DNA of 61,854 bases from Chengkuizengella marina (GTDB lineage: Bacteria; Bacillota; Bacilli; Paenibacillales; KCTC-33759), in assembly GCF_009910845.1 (NCBI RefSeq), contig NZ_SIJB01000056.1, positions 1 through 61,854 on the forward strand, read 5' to 3'. How positions within the stretch are numbered: the first letter of the stretch is position 1; the number at the start of each line of letters is the position of its first letter. Below the pieces are notes generated by a model. It was not told the origin of the DNA and did no database searches. It worked only from the letters and a program-made list of their open reading frames with translations. This document shows positions 29,577-39,734 of this stretch, one piece after another. Both the position numbers and the translations under genes were made by a program.

Positions 29577-30101
29577 ATGAGCAGTCAATATACAATAAAT
29601 CTTACCGCTGAGGAAATAAAAGAAATACCAATGGTTGATTTAGCATTTATGATTTTTAAATCAACAAATAAACAATTTTTCTATCGTGATTTGATGAACG
29701 AAATCGCTAAGATTAAAAGTTTATCTGCAGATGAAGTCGATGAGGTTATTGCACAGTTATATACTGAAATTAACATTGATGGACGTTTTGCTTGCATTGG
29801 AAATAATGTTTGGGGTTTAAAAAGATGGTACACTTTGGATAAAGCTGAAGAAATATCTAATAAACCAAAAGTGATCAATGATGATGACGATGACCTTGAA
29901 GATGAAAAAGAAATGTTTTCTGATGAGGATGAAAATAACGATGCATTTGTTAGTGAAGGAACCACTACGGATGATATCATCAGTGAAGGTGAAGAAGACC
30001 TAGATGATAATGAAGAAATAGAAGAAGCTGATGAAATTAGTTTAGACGAAGAAATGGAAAAAGAGATGGATGAAGACAACGATGAGGATAGTTCGTACTA
30101 G
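29577..30101 (+). CDS. rpoE: RNA polymerase delta subunit
   Basis: A 174-residue protein with an N-terminal HARE-HTH domain (to about residue 95; IDGRFACIGNNVWGLKRWY) and a long, almost purely acidic C-terminal tail (about 100-174). This is the classic two-part build of Gram-positive delta, which speeds polymerase recycling and tunes promoter response to initiating NTP. The ATG at 29577 gives MSSQYTIN; an in-frame GTG at 29568 sits too close to the ribosome site. pyrG follows, as in Bacillus. Confidence 0.92.
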   Translation: MSSQYTINLTAEEIKEIPMVDLAFMIFKSTNKQFFYRDLMNEIAKIKSLSADEVDEVIAQLYTEINIDGRFACIGNNVWGLKRWYTLDKAEEISNKPKVINDDDDDLEDEKEMFSDEDENNDAFVSEGTTTDDIISEGEEDLDDNEEIEEADEISLDEEMEKEMDEDNDEDSSY

Positions 30102-30207
30102 GAAGAAAACTTTCATTTCAAGTCTCTTGACATCCTCTAATGTACAGAGTAAACTATTGCAAGGGCTAAATATTTTTTGATGTATTTTTAGTAAAAATAA
30201 ATAAGCT

Positions 30208-30245
30208 AAAGTGCCTCTTTGAACAAAGAGTCACTTTATTTTTTT
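30208..30245 (+). terminator. Intrinsic terminator of rpoE
   Basis: AAAGTG-CTCTTTG (30208-30221) pairs with CAAAGAG-CACTTT (30224-30237), with one mismatch and a two-base loop, followed by a run of Ts. Confidence 0.9.
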
Positions 30246-30282
30246 GTACTTTTAACATTTATAAGTTTTGGTTATTTAAAAC

Positions 30283-30324
30283 GACTTCGCCTTAAGAGGC
30301 TCGCCAATTAGCGAGTTTTCTTTA
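30283..30324 (+). repeat. Terminator-like repeat copy P in the pyrG leader
   Basis: GACTTCGCCTTAAGAGG is followed by the perfect hairpin CTCGC/GCGAG (30300-30315) and TTTTCTTT. The same sequence recurs twice before dnaX (39590-39635, 39688-39734). Its position 27 bases before the pyrG start suggests an attenuator, but pyrG attenuation in Bacillus uses a different GGGC-initiated mechanism not evident here. Confidence 0.6.
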
Positions 30325-30344
30325 TTAAATTATATAGGAGGTAA

Positions 30345-31949
<1,605 letters not shown>

Positions 31950-31978
31950 TGCTTTTTTTCAACTTTTTGGTAAATTAA

Positions 31979-32010
31979 GCAGGAATGTAAGAGTTACTTA
32001 TAGAAATGTT
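31979..32010 (+). promoter_or_regulatory. Candidate sigma-H promoter of spo0F
   Basis: GCAGGAATG (-35-like, about 31979-31987) and AGAAATGT (-10-like, about 32002-32009) approximate the sigma-H pattern RnAGGAWWW ... RnnGAATWW with 14 bases between. spo0F in B. subtilis has a sigma-H promoter; the match here is imperfect. Confidence 0.35.
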
Positions 32011-32055
32011 TATTTACCAAAAAAAGTGATTTGTGTTGTTCGGGAGGTTGGTAGT

Positions 32056-32442
32056 TTGGAAAAAGGAAAGCTTTTAATTGTTGATGATCAACACGGAATT
32101 AGAGTCTTGTTGGAAGAAGTGTTTAAGATGGATGGTTTTTATACACTTACAGCTGCAAATGGTCAGCAAGCATTAGACCATGTCAACAACGACCCCCCAG
32201 ATCTTGTTCTATTAGATATGAAGATTCCAGGCATGGACGGATTAGAAATATTAAAGCATATAAAAGAGATCAACACTTCAATAAAGGTGATTATGATGAC
32301 TGCTTACGGCGAGCTTAATATGATAAAGGAAGCAAAAGAAGCTGGAGCAATGAGACATTTTTCCAAACCATTTGATATTGATGAAATTCGTGCAGTTGTA
32401 AATGATGCGATCGGAGATGACCATGCTGCAACAGGATCCTGA
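32056..32442 (+). CDS. spo0F: Sporulation phosphorelay response regulator Spo0F
   Basis: A 128-residue stand-alone receiver domain that takes phosphate from sensor kinases and hands it to Spo0B. Phospho-acceptor Asp54 (LLDMKIPG), acidic pair Asp10/Asp11, and Lys104 in [12 protein letters not shown] all match Spo0F numbering and sequence. The start is a TTG at 32056, 8 bases after GGGAGG; the upstream in-frame extension is not needed. The PAS kinase at 37.9 kb is a possible phosphodonor. Confidence 0.94.
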   Translation: MEKGKLLIVDDQHGIRVLLEEVFKMDGFYTLTAANGQQALDHVNNDPPDLVLLDMKIPGMDGLEILKHIKEINTSIKVIMMTAYGELNMIKEAKEAGAMRHFSKPFDIDEIRAVVNDAIGDDHAATGS

Positions 32443-32456
32443 AAAGGATCTTTTTT
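32435..32456 (+). terminator. Short terminator overlapping the spo0F stop
   Basis: GATCC (32435-32439) pairs with GGATC (32446-32450), followed immediately by TTTTTT. The stem includes the last codons of spo0F. Confidence 0.65.
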
Positions 32457-32523
32457 CTTTGAATGCAACAAAACATCCTGAATTTGGTATTGTTTAGTCT
32501 TTTTTTCATGTGCCAAACCTCAC

Positions 32524-32552
32524 TTCATTTTTGAACTGTTCAGTGCTATAAT
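32524..32552 (+). promoter_or_regulatory. Extended -10 promoter of fbaA
   Basis: TTCATT (32524-32529), 17 bases, then TATAAT (32547-32552) preceded by a TG extension at 32544-32545. Confidence 0.7.
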
Positions 32553-32604
32553 AGTGCAGAATGACGATTGTTTATTAAAAATATAGAGTAGGAGGCTCGA
32601 AACC

Positions 32605-33462
32605 ATGCCATTAGTATCAATGAATGAATTTTTACCTGCAGCTAAAGAGAAAAAATTTGCAGTAGGACAGTTTAACATGAACAACCTTGAATTTTCTCAG
32701 GCAATTGTTCAAGCAGCTATGGAAGAAAACTCTCCATTTATTTTCGGGGTAAGTGAAGGTGCTCTTAAATATATGGGCATTGAATTCACAGTTGCTATGG
32801 CTGAAGCAGCGGCTAAACAATCAGGATTACCTATCGCACTTCATTTAGATCACGGCAGCAGCTTTGAAGTAGCTATGAAGTGTATTCGTGCTGGTTTTTC
32901 TTCAGTTATGTTTGATGGATCACATCATTCTTATGAAGAGAATGTACGTCTGACGAAAGAAGTTGTAAAAACTGCTCATGCAATGGGCGTTTCTGTTGAA
33001 GGTGAATTAGGTACAATCGGTGGAGTTGAGGATGATATTAGTGTTGATGAATCCGATGCTAATTTAGCAAAACCAGAAGAAGCGATTCGTTTTTACGAAG
33101 AGACAGGTGTTGATTGCTTAGCCATTGCTGTGGGTACTGCTCACGGAATGTATAGTGGTGAACCTGATATTAAATTTGATATTATTGAAGAAGTAACAAA
33201 AAATATTCCAGTTCCAGTTGTATTACATGGTGGTTCAGGAGTTCCGGATGAAATGATTCGCAAATCCATTGAAGCTGGTGTAGGTAAAATAAATGTTAAT
33301 ACTGAAAATCAAGTTGCACTTACGAATGCAATTCGAAACGTATTAAACAGTAATGATAGTGTTTATGATCCTAGAAAATACCTAGGTCCAGGTAAAGAAG
33401 CAATGGTTGAAGTTGTAAAATCTAAAATTAAATTGTTTGGAAGTAGCAATCAAGCCCAATAA
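32605..33462 (+). CDS. fbaA: Class II fructose-bisphosphate aldolase
   Basis: A 285-residue zinc aldolase cleaving fructose 1,6-bisphosphate. Zinc and catalytic residues lie in HLDHGSS, GSHHSYEENV and the VLHGGSG block; the substrate loop is near GKINVNTENQ. AGTAGGAGG precedes the ATG. The tal gene that follows fbaA in B. subtilis is absent; murA comes next. Confidence 0.95.
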   Translation: MPLVSMNEFLPAAKEKKFAVGQFNMNNLEFSQAIVQAAMEENSPFIFGVSEGALKYMGIEFTVAMAEAAAKQSGLPIALHLDHGSSFEVAMKCIRAGFSSVMFDGSHHSYEENVRLTKEVVKTAHAMGVSVEGELGTIGGVEDDISVDESDANLAKPEEAIRFYEETGVDCLAIAVGTAHGMYSGEPDIKFDIIEEVTKNIPVPVVLHGGSGVPDEMIRKSIEAGVGKINVNTENQVALTNAIRNVLNSNDSVYDPRKYLGPGKEAMVEVVKSKIKLFGSSNQAQ

Positions 33463-33533
33463 TGAATAATAAGGAAAGGGGAATTCACTTAAAGTTTTTG
33501 TTCTAAAAGTTTAGTTTTAGCACCAATAAGATA

Positions 33534-33551
33534 ATAAGAACATGTTCTTAT
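33534..33551. promoter_or_regulatory. 18-base perfect palindrome upstream of murA
   Basis: ATAAGAACATGTTCTTAT is a perfect palindrome about 85 bases before the murA start. It looks like an operator for a dimeric regulator. It is not a LexA box (the GAAC/GTTC half-sites are two bases apart, not four). Confidence 0.4.
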
Positions 33552-33635
33552 AGTGACTTTCTCTTTCGCATATGTTAACATATCAAATGACTTTTACTAC
33601 CGTTTTTTTAGATTGTTGGAGGGATATACATAAAT

Positions 33636-34886
33636 ATGGAAAAACTGATCGTTACAGGAGGCAAACCACTTCAAGGTACCATCCGTATCAGCGGAGCTAA
33701 GAATAGTGCGGTTGCTCTTATACCTGCTGCATTGATGGCTGATTCTACTGTTATTTTAGATAATATGCCTGTGTTAAGAGATGTTCAAACTTACAAACAT
33801 ATATTAGAAAACTTAGGTGCGCATGTAGAATTTTCACAGGATCATATGGTAATAGACCCTTCATCTTTACAATCTATTGAAATGATGGATGAAAACGTAA
33901 AACAATTGCGTGCATCTTATTATTTGATGGGTGCTTTACTAGGCAAATTTGGTGAAGCAGTGATTGGGTTGCCTGGTGGCTGTGATTTTGAACCTCGTCC
34001 CATTGATCAACATATTAAAGGATTTGAGGCATTAGGAGCAGAAGTAAGGAATGAGCATGGTTCCATTTATATTAAAGCGAAACAATTAATTGGAACTAAA
34101 ATCTATCTTGATGTAGTCAGTGTAGGTGCTACGATTAATATTATGCTGGCAGCCTCACGTGCAAAAGGGATCACTTTAATAGAAAATGCTGCAAAAGAAC
34201 CTGAAATTATCGATGTAGCCACTTTATTAAATTCAATGGGTGCTAAAATTAAAGGCGCAGGGACAGGGACGATACGTATTGAAGGGGTAGATGAATTAAA
34301 AGGATGTCGACACTCTATTATACCCGATCGTATTCAAGCTGGAACTTATATGATTGCAGCAGCAGCTACTAGAGGAGATGTTATCGTTGACAACATTATT
34401 CCAAAACATATGGAAGCTTTAACAGCCAAGTTAGTAGAAATGGGTGTTGAAATTCATGAATTAGATGAGGCTATTAGAGTAGTTGGTAAACCATCATACA
34501 ACAGCATTGATGTCAAGGCGCTTGTTTATCCTGGTTTTGCTACTGATCTTCAATCCCCTATGACCACTTTACTTACGCAAGCTGATGGTGTTAGTGTTTT
34601 ATCAGATTATGTTTATAATAATCGCTTTAAACATATACCTGAATTAATTCGTATGGGTGCTAAAATTAAACTTGAGGACCGTTCTGCCGTTATTGAAAAA
34701 TCCAAATTGCAGTCGGCTAAAGTAACTGCGATGGATTTAAGAGCAGGGGCAGCCTTGATGATTGCGGGCCTTACAGTTGAATCAGGTGAAACAGAAATTA
34801 CTGGTGTAGAATTTATTGATAGAGGTTATGACAATATTGTGGAAAACTTAAAGAATTTAGGTGCAGATGTGTGGCGTGAATCTTAA
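33636..34886 (+). CDS. murA: UDP-N-acetylglucosamine 1-carboxyvinyltransferase
   Basis: A 416-residue EPSP-synthase-fold enzyme performing the first committed step of peptidoglycan synthesis. Lys22/Asn23 (GAKNSA) bind substrate. The fosfomycin-sensitive Cys116 lies in [12 protein letters not shown]. Its location between fbaA and rho corresponds to the second Bacillus copy (murAB/murZ); a first copy is expected elsewhere. Confidence 0.94.
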   Translation: MEKLIVTGGKPLQGTIRISGAKNSAVALIPAALMADSTVILDNMPVLRDVQTYKHILENLGAHVEFSQDHMVIDPSSLQSIEMMDENVKQLRASYYLMGALLGKFGEAVIGLPGGCDFEPRPIDQHIKGFEALGAEVRNEHGSIYIKAKQLIGTKIYLDVVSVGATINIMLAASRAKGITLIENAAKEPEIIDVATLLNSMGAKIKGAGTGTIRIEGVDELKGCRHSIIPDRIQAGTYMIAAAATRGDVIVDNIIPKHMEALTAKLVEMGVEIHELDEAIRVVGKPSYNSIDVKALVYPGFATDLQSPMTTLLTQADGVSVLSDYVYNNRFKHIPELIRMGAKIKLEDRSAVIEKSKLQSAKVTAMDLRAGAALMIAGLTVESGETEITGVEFIDRGYDNIVENLKNLGADVWRES

Positions 34887-34995
34887 TATAGTATGACTTT
34901 GTACAAAAAGGGAATACTATGTAGTTCAGTCATCATTTGTTTGTTTAAAAGATTTAAAAATTGTTTTAATAATTTTAGAATGTGGTGGTACTTTT

Positions 34996-36276
34996 ATGGA
35001 CATGAATTTAGCAGAGTTAGAAAAATTGAAGTTGAACGACCTGTATACCTTAGCTAAGAAGTTCCAAATTCAGTATTATAGTCAAATGAAAAAAAGAGAA
35101 CTCATATTTTCGATCTTACGTGCGCAAGCAGAACAAGGCGGACTGATGTTCATGCAGGGAGTCTTGGAAGTCTTACCTGAGGGATACGGTTTTCTTCGAC
35201 CTATCAATTACTTGCCTAGCAAAGAAGACATCTATATATCTGCATCACAGATTCGTAAGTTTGATTTACGAACAGGAGATCTAGTCTCTGGTAAGTGTAG
35301 GCCTCCAAAAGATAATGAAAGATATTTTGGTTTATTACAAGTTGAAGCTGTGAATGGTGAAGATCCAGACAAAGCCAGTGAAAGACTTCATTTCCCAGCA
35401 CTTACTCCACTTTTTCCACAAGAAAAAATCATTCTTGAAACAACCCCTACACACCTTTCTACTAGGATTATAGATTTATTATCTCCAGTTGGATTAGGTC
35501 AGAGAGGACTCATTGTAGCTCCACCAAAAGCAGGGAAGACATTATTATTAAAGCAAATTGCTAATAGTATCTCTACTAACCGTCCTGATATGGAGTTATT
35601 TGTGCTGCTTGTTGATGAACGTCCAGAAGAAGTAACAGATATGCAGCGTTCAGTAAAAGGTGAGGTAGTGGCATCTACGTTTGATGAATTGCCAGAAAAT
35701 CATATTAAAGTTGCAGAACTTGTTTTAGAACGAGCACTTAGATTAGTAGAGCACAAAAAAGACGTTGTTATTTTAATGGATAGTATCACTCGTTTAGCAA
35801 GAGCTTATAACTTAGTTATTCCTCCTTCCGGACGTACATTATCTGGAGGGATTGATCCTGCAGCATTCCATAGGCCCAAAAGGTTTTTTGGAGCCGCTAG
35901 GAACGTAGAGGAGGGTGGAAGCCTGACCATTTTGGCCACAGCACTGGTAGATACAGGATCTCGTATGGATGATGTTATTTATGAGGAATTTAAAGGAACA
36001 GGGAATATGGAGCTTCATTTGGATCGCAAGCTTGCTGAACGTCGCATTTTCCCAGCCATTGATATTCGGAGATCAGGCACAAGACGTGAAGAATTATTGG
36101 TACCAAAAGAAGAGCTGGATAAAATTTGGCTGCTTCGTAAAAATATGAATGATGCACCTGATTTCACTGACGCATTTTTGAAAAGATTATCGAATTCTAA
36201 AACCAATCAAGAATTTTTATCTACTTTGGTAAAACCGGTTTCAAAACCAATTTCTACAAATAAAAGAAAAGTGTAA
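34996..36276 (+). CDS. rho: Transcription termination factor Rho
   Basis: A 426-residue hexameric RNA helicase. The N-terminal helical domain (about 3-45) is followed by the cold-shock RNA-binding domain ([14 protein letters not shown]) and the RecA-like ATPase with Walker A APPKAGKT and Walker B VVILMDS. The short N-terminus and overall length match Bacillus Rho. It precedes rpmE in the usual order. Confidence 0.96.
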   Translation: MDMNLAELEKLKLNDLYTLAKKFQIQYYSQMKKRELIFSILRAQAEQGGLMFMQGVLEVLPEGYGFLRPINYLPSKEDIYISASQIRKFDLRTGDLVSGKCRPPKDNERYFGLLQVEAVNGEDPDKASERLHFPALTPLFPQEKIILETTPTHLSTRIIDLLSPVGLGQRGLIVAPPKAGKTLLLKQIANSISTNRPDMELFVLLVDERPEEVTDMQRSVKGEVVASTFDELPENHIKVAELVLERALRLVEHKKDVVILMDSITRLARAYNLVIPPSGRTLSGGIDPAAFHRPKRFFGAARNVEEGGSLTILATALVDTGSRMDDVIYEEFKGTGNMELHLDRKLAERRIFPAIDIRRSGTRREELLVPKEELDKIWLLRKNMNDAPDFTDAFLKRLSNSKTNQEFLSTLVKPVSKPISTNKRKV

Positions 36277-36300
36277 TATGATGGCTTGTTTGTGCAAAGC

Positions 36301-36329
36301 TTGCAACATTAGAGTGAACGTGTTAGAAT
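36301..36329 (+). promoter_or_regulatory. Sigma-A promoter of rpmE
   Basis: TTGCAA (36301-36306), 17-base spacer, TAGAAT (36324-36329), located 64 bases before the rpmE start. Confidence 0.8.
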
Positions 36330-36392
36330 CTTTTATGTGTCAATTTAACTCTGGATTGCAAAATATTCAGGGCGGAAAGAGGGGTAACTACA

Positions 36393-36590
36393 ATGAAAGA
36401 AGCAATTCATCCTAAATACGAATTAACTACAGTAACTTGTGCTTGCGGAAATTCTTTTGAAGCAGGTTCTGTTAAGGAAAATCTTCGTGTTGAGATTTGT
36501 TCTAATTGTCATCCATTTTTCACTGGTAAGCAGAAGTTTGTTGATGCTGGTGGACGTGTTGATCGTTTCAAGAAAAAATACGGTCTATAA
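36393..36590 (+). CDS. rpmE: 50S ribosomal protein L31, zinc-binding type
   Basis: A 65-residue L31 of the C+ type: CACGNSF supplies two cysteines and ICSNCHPF two more for the zinc site. The tail KKKYGL is typical. The zinc-independent paralogue (rpmE2) is expected elsewhere. The ATG follows AAAGAGGGG. Confidence 0.95.
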   Translation: MKEAIHPKYELTTVTCACGNSFEAGSVKENLRVEICSNCHPFFTGKQKFVDAGGRVDRFKKKYGL

Positions 36591-36637
36591 GAAAAACCAA
36601 ATAGTAAAAATTAGAGTCTTATTTTTACAGCATATAG

Positions 36638-36679
36638 AAACCTTCTTTGGTTATGATAATGATCAAGGGAGGTTTTTTT
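36638..36679 (+). terminator. rpmE terminator that contains the next gene's ribosome site
   Basis: AAACCTTCTTTG (36638-36649) pairs with CAAGGGAGGTTT (36664-36675; 12 pairs, two of them G-T), followed by Ts. The 3' arm contains the AAGGGAGG ribosome site of the lipoprotein at 36680, and the T run abuts its ATG. Confidence 0.8.
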
Positions 36680-37072
36680 ATGAGGAAAAAATGCTTTCTT
36701 TTATTTATAATAGCCATTGCGGTCTGGATATTTACAGGATGTAACACAGAGGATAATAATGTTCAAATGAAAAAGTATGAAAATGATGGTTATTTAGGGC
36801 TTACAAAATCCCTACCTAATATGCCAACAAACCCCTCCTATCATAACTATAGGAAAGATACGGAACTTGTTAAACAATCTTTAAAAGGGATTGATGGTGT
36901 TATCGATTCAACAATTACCATTGCAAACGGAACCAACATGATAATAACAATTCAAGTATCAAACCATCTATCTAAACAGGAAGCAAAACAAATAGAGAAA
37001 ACAGCATATAAGGAAATAAAGAAGCAATTGCCAAGATATGAAGTATCTGTTAGAAGTAATAAATCTGGATGA
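36680..37072 (+). CDS. YhcN/YlaJ-family sporulation lipoprotein
   Basis: A 130-residue lipoprotein with signal peptide and lipobox FTGC at about residue 20 (RKK start, hydrophobic core, then Cys). The mature part has the YhcN/YlaJ pattern: VKQSLKGIDGVIDSTITIANGTN followed by a helix of Lys/Glu. Such proteins sit in the forespore inner membrane. It starts directly after the rpmE terminator T-run. The in-frame upstream ATG at 36647 is inside the hairpin and unlikely. Confidence 0.8.
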   Translation: MRKKCFLLFIIAIAVWIFTGCNTEDNNVQMKKYENDGYLGLTKSLPNMPTNPSYHNYRKDTELVKQSLKGIDGVIDSTITIANGTNMIITIQVSNHLSKQEAKQIEKTAYKEIKKQLPRYEVSVRSNKSG

Positions 37073-37093
37073 TATGGTAATCGTTTCTGAAGC

Positions 37094-37122
37094 TTGATAT
37101 TTTATGCTGAATCAGATATACT
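37094..37122 (+). promoter_or_regulatory. Promoter of SRP RNA gene
   Basis: TTGATA (37094-37099), 17 bases, TATACT (37117-37122), 6-7 bases upstream of the expected RNA 5' end. Confidence 0.85.
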
Positions 37123-37126
37123 TAAT

Positions 37127-37395
37127 CTTGCCGTGCTAGACGGGGAGGTAGCGGTGCCCTGTAACCCGCAATCCGCTATAGCGGGGTTGAATTCCAGTTA
37201 GAGGTATTGTTGATGTAACGTCAGCCTTTTACACGTAGTGTTGACGGTCAGGTCTCTCGCAATGGAAGCCTGTGAATCCGGTCAGGTTCGGAAGAAAGCA
37301 GCCGTAAGCAGGATGTTCCATGTGCCGAGGGGTCGCCTGACTTGAGCTAACGATAAAAGCAGCGGTTATGTCGCAACTATCAATAACTGGTGCAT
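37127..37395 (+). ncRNA. ffs: Signal recognition particle RNA, large Bacillus type (scRNA)
   Basis: Homologous to B. subtilis scRNA: the 5' end reads CTTGCCGTGCTAGACGGGGAG and GTAGCGGTGCCCTGTAAC, forming the Alu-type domain. The S domain is unmistakable, with GTCAGGTTCGGAAGAAAGCAG (GGAA tetraloop and the asymmetric loop bound by Ffh). The 3' boundary is estimated to within about 25 bases. scr directly upstream of the dnaX region is the normal Bacillales location. Confidence 0.95.
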
Positions 37396-37426
37396 GGTGA
37401 AAAATTTATTAGTTAGTTTTTTAATC

Positions 37427-37451
37427 AAATCACCTAATGGTGGTTTTTTTG
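37427..37451 (+). terminator. Terminator of SRP RNA transcript
   Basis: AAATCACC pairs with GGTGGTTT around a TAAT loop, followed by a T run. Confidence 0.85.
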
Positions 37452-37950
37452 TTTTCACTTTAATATTTTTTAATTATTATAACCATTTCCAATAGAATAA
37501 TTCTAGCACTACCTCAATGATGAGCCACTTAACACATGTCAATGAAACAATCCAGAACTATTAACTATCCCATTCATGAGCCATTACAACGAATGATTAT
37601 AATACTAGTCCGTTTTCATCTTTCATCTTTCAACTTGATGCTTGATGGTACCCTCAATCTTATCTTAATAAATTTGCCATCGGATAATTTTCTTTACAGG
37701 TATCTTTTTATTTCATAAAAGTCATATTTTGTAAAATAGGTTATAATCTTTAAATTTCCATTTTTAAATATTTTAATAAGATATTTTCCTTGTAATAATT
37801 GAAATAAAAGTTTTCTTATAGAAAAATGATTCCCTTTTTTGGATTTACTTACCATGTGAGATTTTTTTGGAATAAGGAGGAATTTTCTATACAAAGGTAG
37901 AATTAACTATTGATATACGATGGAATTTGTTGGAATGGGAGGTTGAAGTA
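37452..37950. other. Gene-free stretch before the PAS kinase
   Basis: About 500 AT-rich bases with no convincing gene. Short frames on both strands lack ribosome sites and recognisable composition. No tRNA was found. The kinase promoter must be here, but none was recognised. Confidence 0.5.
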
Positions 37951-39369
37951 TTGCATACTCCAGTTACGTTAAAGTTCCCATATACGATAGAAAATTTACT
38001 TAACTCCCTTGAAGTTAAAAGTACATCTATGTTAATCATAAATGAGAAAGATGAGGTTACTTTTAGTAATTCAGTATTTCTATCGGCTAGTGGTTATGTT
38101 GATATTGATGAACTTAACAATATTAAAATAAGAAACATTATTCACTTCCAAGAACCTCTAATGAATTTAGCTCAGACTTTGCAAAATAATAAAAAACTAA
38201 GCATCTACACTAAGAACAGAACCACTATTGAAACGACATATTCAGTGATATCATTACAAACTCATGATGATCAACACCAAGGATATTTAGTTATGTTATA
38301 TGACTTACATAACTCAAACTTAATTCAACATTTTTCTGCAACCTTTATGAAAGATGTTAATCTAGGTGTTTTACTAATTAATAAAGAATTTCAATTGATC
38401 GATATTAGTGATATGGCTTGTACCATATTTGGGATGAAAAAAGAAGAAGTTATTGATAAATCATTAGATGAGATTTTTAAGCCCGTCCCAAGAGAGTATC
38501 AATTGGTACAACGTACTGTTCTAGAAGGATTAGTAACAAAAAACCATGCAGTATCGTGGATTAATGATTCACAAAGGTTTGAGTTGCTTATGGATTCAAA
38601 TACTTTAAAGAACAGCAATGGTGATACTGTAGGAGCTTATATCATATTGAAGGATGTTTCCAATTTACGATCACTTGAAGAGCAGGTTCAAAGAAGTGAT
38701 CGTTTGGCAATGATAGGACAAATTGCAGCAGGTACTGCACACGAAATTAGAAATCCACTTACTTCAATTAAGGGATTTTTACAGGTCATTAAGAAATCAC
38801 TGAAAGAAAATGAAATGAATCAAGAATTTGAGTTTACGAATATTATGCTCACAGAAATCGATCGGATTAATGGATTAGTTAGTGAGTTTTTATTGTTAAG
38901 CAAGCCTAGAGATTTTGTATTTGAACAAGTAGATTTATCTAAAGTAATGCAAGAAATAAAACCTATTATACATAACGAAGCGATATTACATGATGTTGAA
39001 GTACAGTACCACTCTGCAAGTAATCTTCCATTTATATTAGCTAATACGGAGTTAATTAAACAAGTATGTCTGAATATTTGCAAAAATGGAATTGAAGCCA
39101 TGGTTGATGGAGGAACTTTAAGCATTACAGAAAAAATTGATGAAGCCAATAAACAGGTAAGTATCGAAATACATGACACTGGTCCAGGGATTCCTTCATT
39201 TTTAGTGGATAAAATATTTGATCCTTTTTTTACAACTAAACAAGATGGAACGGGATTAGGGTTATCTGTTTGCCAAAGAATAATACATGACATTGGTGGT
39301 TCGATAAGAGTATCGTCTAAAGGTTTTGGAACCACTTTCATTATTAGTATGCCACTTCCGGGTAGGTAG
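37951..39369 (+). CDS. Cytosolic PAS-domain sensor histidine kinase (sporulation-kinase type)
   Basis: A 472-residue soluble kinase with two PAS-like regions (about 20-125 and 130-245), a HisKA domain with phospho-acceptor His264 in GTAHEIRNPLTS, and an HATPase_c domain (N box NICKNGIEAM, then DTGPGIP, FFTTK and GTGLGLS). There is no transmembrane segment and no partner response regulator nearby. Both features are typical of orphan KinA/KinE-type kinases that feed Spo0F, whose gene is 6 kb upstream. TTG at 37951 is chosen because GGGAGG lies 8 bases before it; an in-frame TTG at 37927 has no ribosome site. Its position between scr and dnaX is unusual. Confidence 0.87.
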   Translation: MHTPVTLKFPYTIENLLNSLEVKSTSMLIINEKDEVTFSNSVFLSASGYVDIDELNNIKIRNIIHFQEPLMNLAQTLQNNKKLSIYTKNRTTIETTYSVISLQTHDDQHQGYLVMLYDLHNSNLIQHFSATFMKDVNLGVLLINKEFQLIDISDMACTIFGMKKEEVIDKSLDEIFKPVPREYQLVQRTVLEGLVTKNHAVSWINDSQRFELLMDSNTLKNSNGDTVGAYIILKDVSNLRSLEEQVQRSDRLAMIGQIAAGTAHEIRNPLTSIKGFLQVIKKSLKENEMNQEFEFTNIMLTEIDRINGLVSEFLLLSKPRDFVFEQVDLSKVMQEIKPIIHNEAILHDVEVQYHSASNLPFILANTELIKQVCLNICKNGIEAMVDGGTLSITEKIDEANKQVSIEIHDTGPGIPSFLVDKIFDPFFTTKQDGTGLGLSVCQRIIHDIGGSIRVSSKGFGTTFIISMPLPGR

Positions 39370-39430
39370 CCAGTTCGTGGATGAGCTGGTGCCGGAATTG
39401 CCATAGGACGTGGCAGATTATGATCGACCC
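39370..39430 (+). repeat. Structured repeat, copy C (degenerate)
   Basis: CCAGTTCGTGGATGAGCTGG begins immediately after the kinase stop codon and matches the left part of copy A. It is followed by GCCA-TAGGACGTGGC (hairpin partly lost) and GATCGACC. Outer arms are absent and the pairing is weaker than in copies A and B. Confidence 0.55.
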
Positions 39431-39450
39431 ACAGTAAAATTTAATTTATT

Positions 39451-39490
39451 AAACCACTCATGTTTATCTGTTAAATGAGTGGTTTTCATT
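39451..39490 (+). terminator. Terminator after the PAS kinase
   Basis: AAACCACTCAT (39451-39461) pairs with ATGAGTGGTTT (39475-39485), followed by T-rich sequence. Confidence 0.88.
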
Positions 39491-39503
39491 TTGAATATAA
39501 ACA

Positions 39504-39592
39504 TTAGCCCCTCCTGTGCTGACCGATTAAGATCACACCACGTCCATGTGGTGAACATCGGCATCAGCACATCTTGTGCTGACAACTGGCCT
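39504..39592 (-). repeat. Structured repeat, copy D (inverted)
   Basis: Read on the minus strand this gives GCCAGTTGTCAGC, the hairpin CACCAC-ATGGAC-GTGGTG flanked by AAGAT/ATCTT, and GCTGA..CCGAT pairing ATCGG..TCAGC across the stem. It shares the order of elements and the ACATGGACGTGG core with copies A and B, while its paired positions differ in a compensated way. Confidence 0.6.
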
Positions 39593-39635
39593 TCTGTCTT
39601 CACCTTAAAGGTTCGCCAATCAGCGAGTTTTCTTT
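39590..39635 (+). repeat. Terminator-like repeat copy Q
   Basis: CCTTCTGTCTTCACCTTAAAGG, then TTCGC/GCGAG hairpin around CAATCA, then TTTTCTTTA. Near-identical to copy R 98 bases downstream and to copy P in the pyrG leader. Confidence 0.7.
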
Positions 39636-39687
39636 ACACTTTAAGGATTTATAGATATTTTAATGAATAAAGTATAAGTGCAACTAC

Positions 39688-39734
39688 CCTTCTGTCTTCA
39701 CCTTAGAGGTTCGCCAATCAGCGAGTTTTCTTTA
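39688..39734 (+). repeat. Terminator-like repeat copy R
   Basis: CCCTTCTGTCTTCACCTTAGAGG, then TTCGCCAATCAGCGAG and TTTTCTTTAA. It differs from copy Q by one base in the CTTCTGTCTTCACCTTANAGG section and lies 70 bases before dnaX. Confidence 0.7.

Noticed and set aside
29681-30079. 132-codon Ser-rich frame antisense to rpoE
   Set aside because: It is the complement of the Asp/Glu codon tract of the delta subunit tail and has no independent support.
33534-33551. LexA/SOS box interpretation of the palindrome before murA
   Set aside because: The GAAC and GTTC half-sites are separated by 2 rather than 4 bases, which does not fit the Gram-positive SOS consensus.
37536-37894. Two short frames on opposite strands between SRP RNA and the kinase
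   Set aside because: No ribosome sites, AT-driven composition and no recognisable protein features.
38820-39404. 194-codon frame antisense to the PAS kinase
   Set aside because: Shadow of the kinase HATPase region; no ribosome site and no domain.
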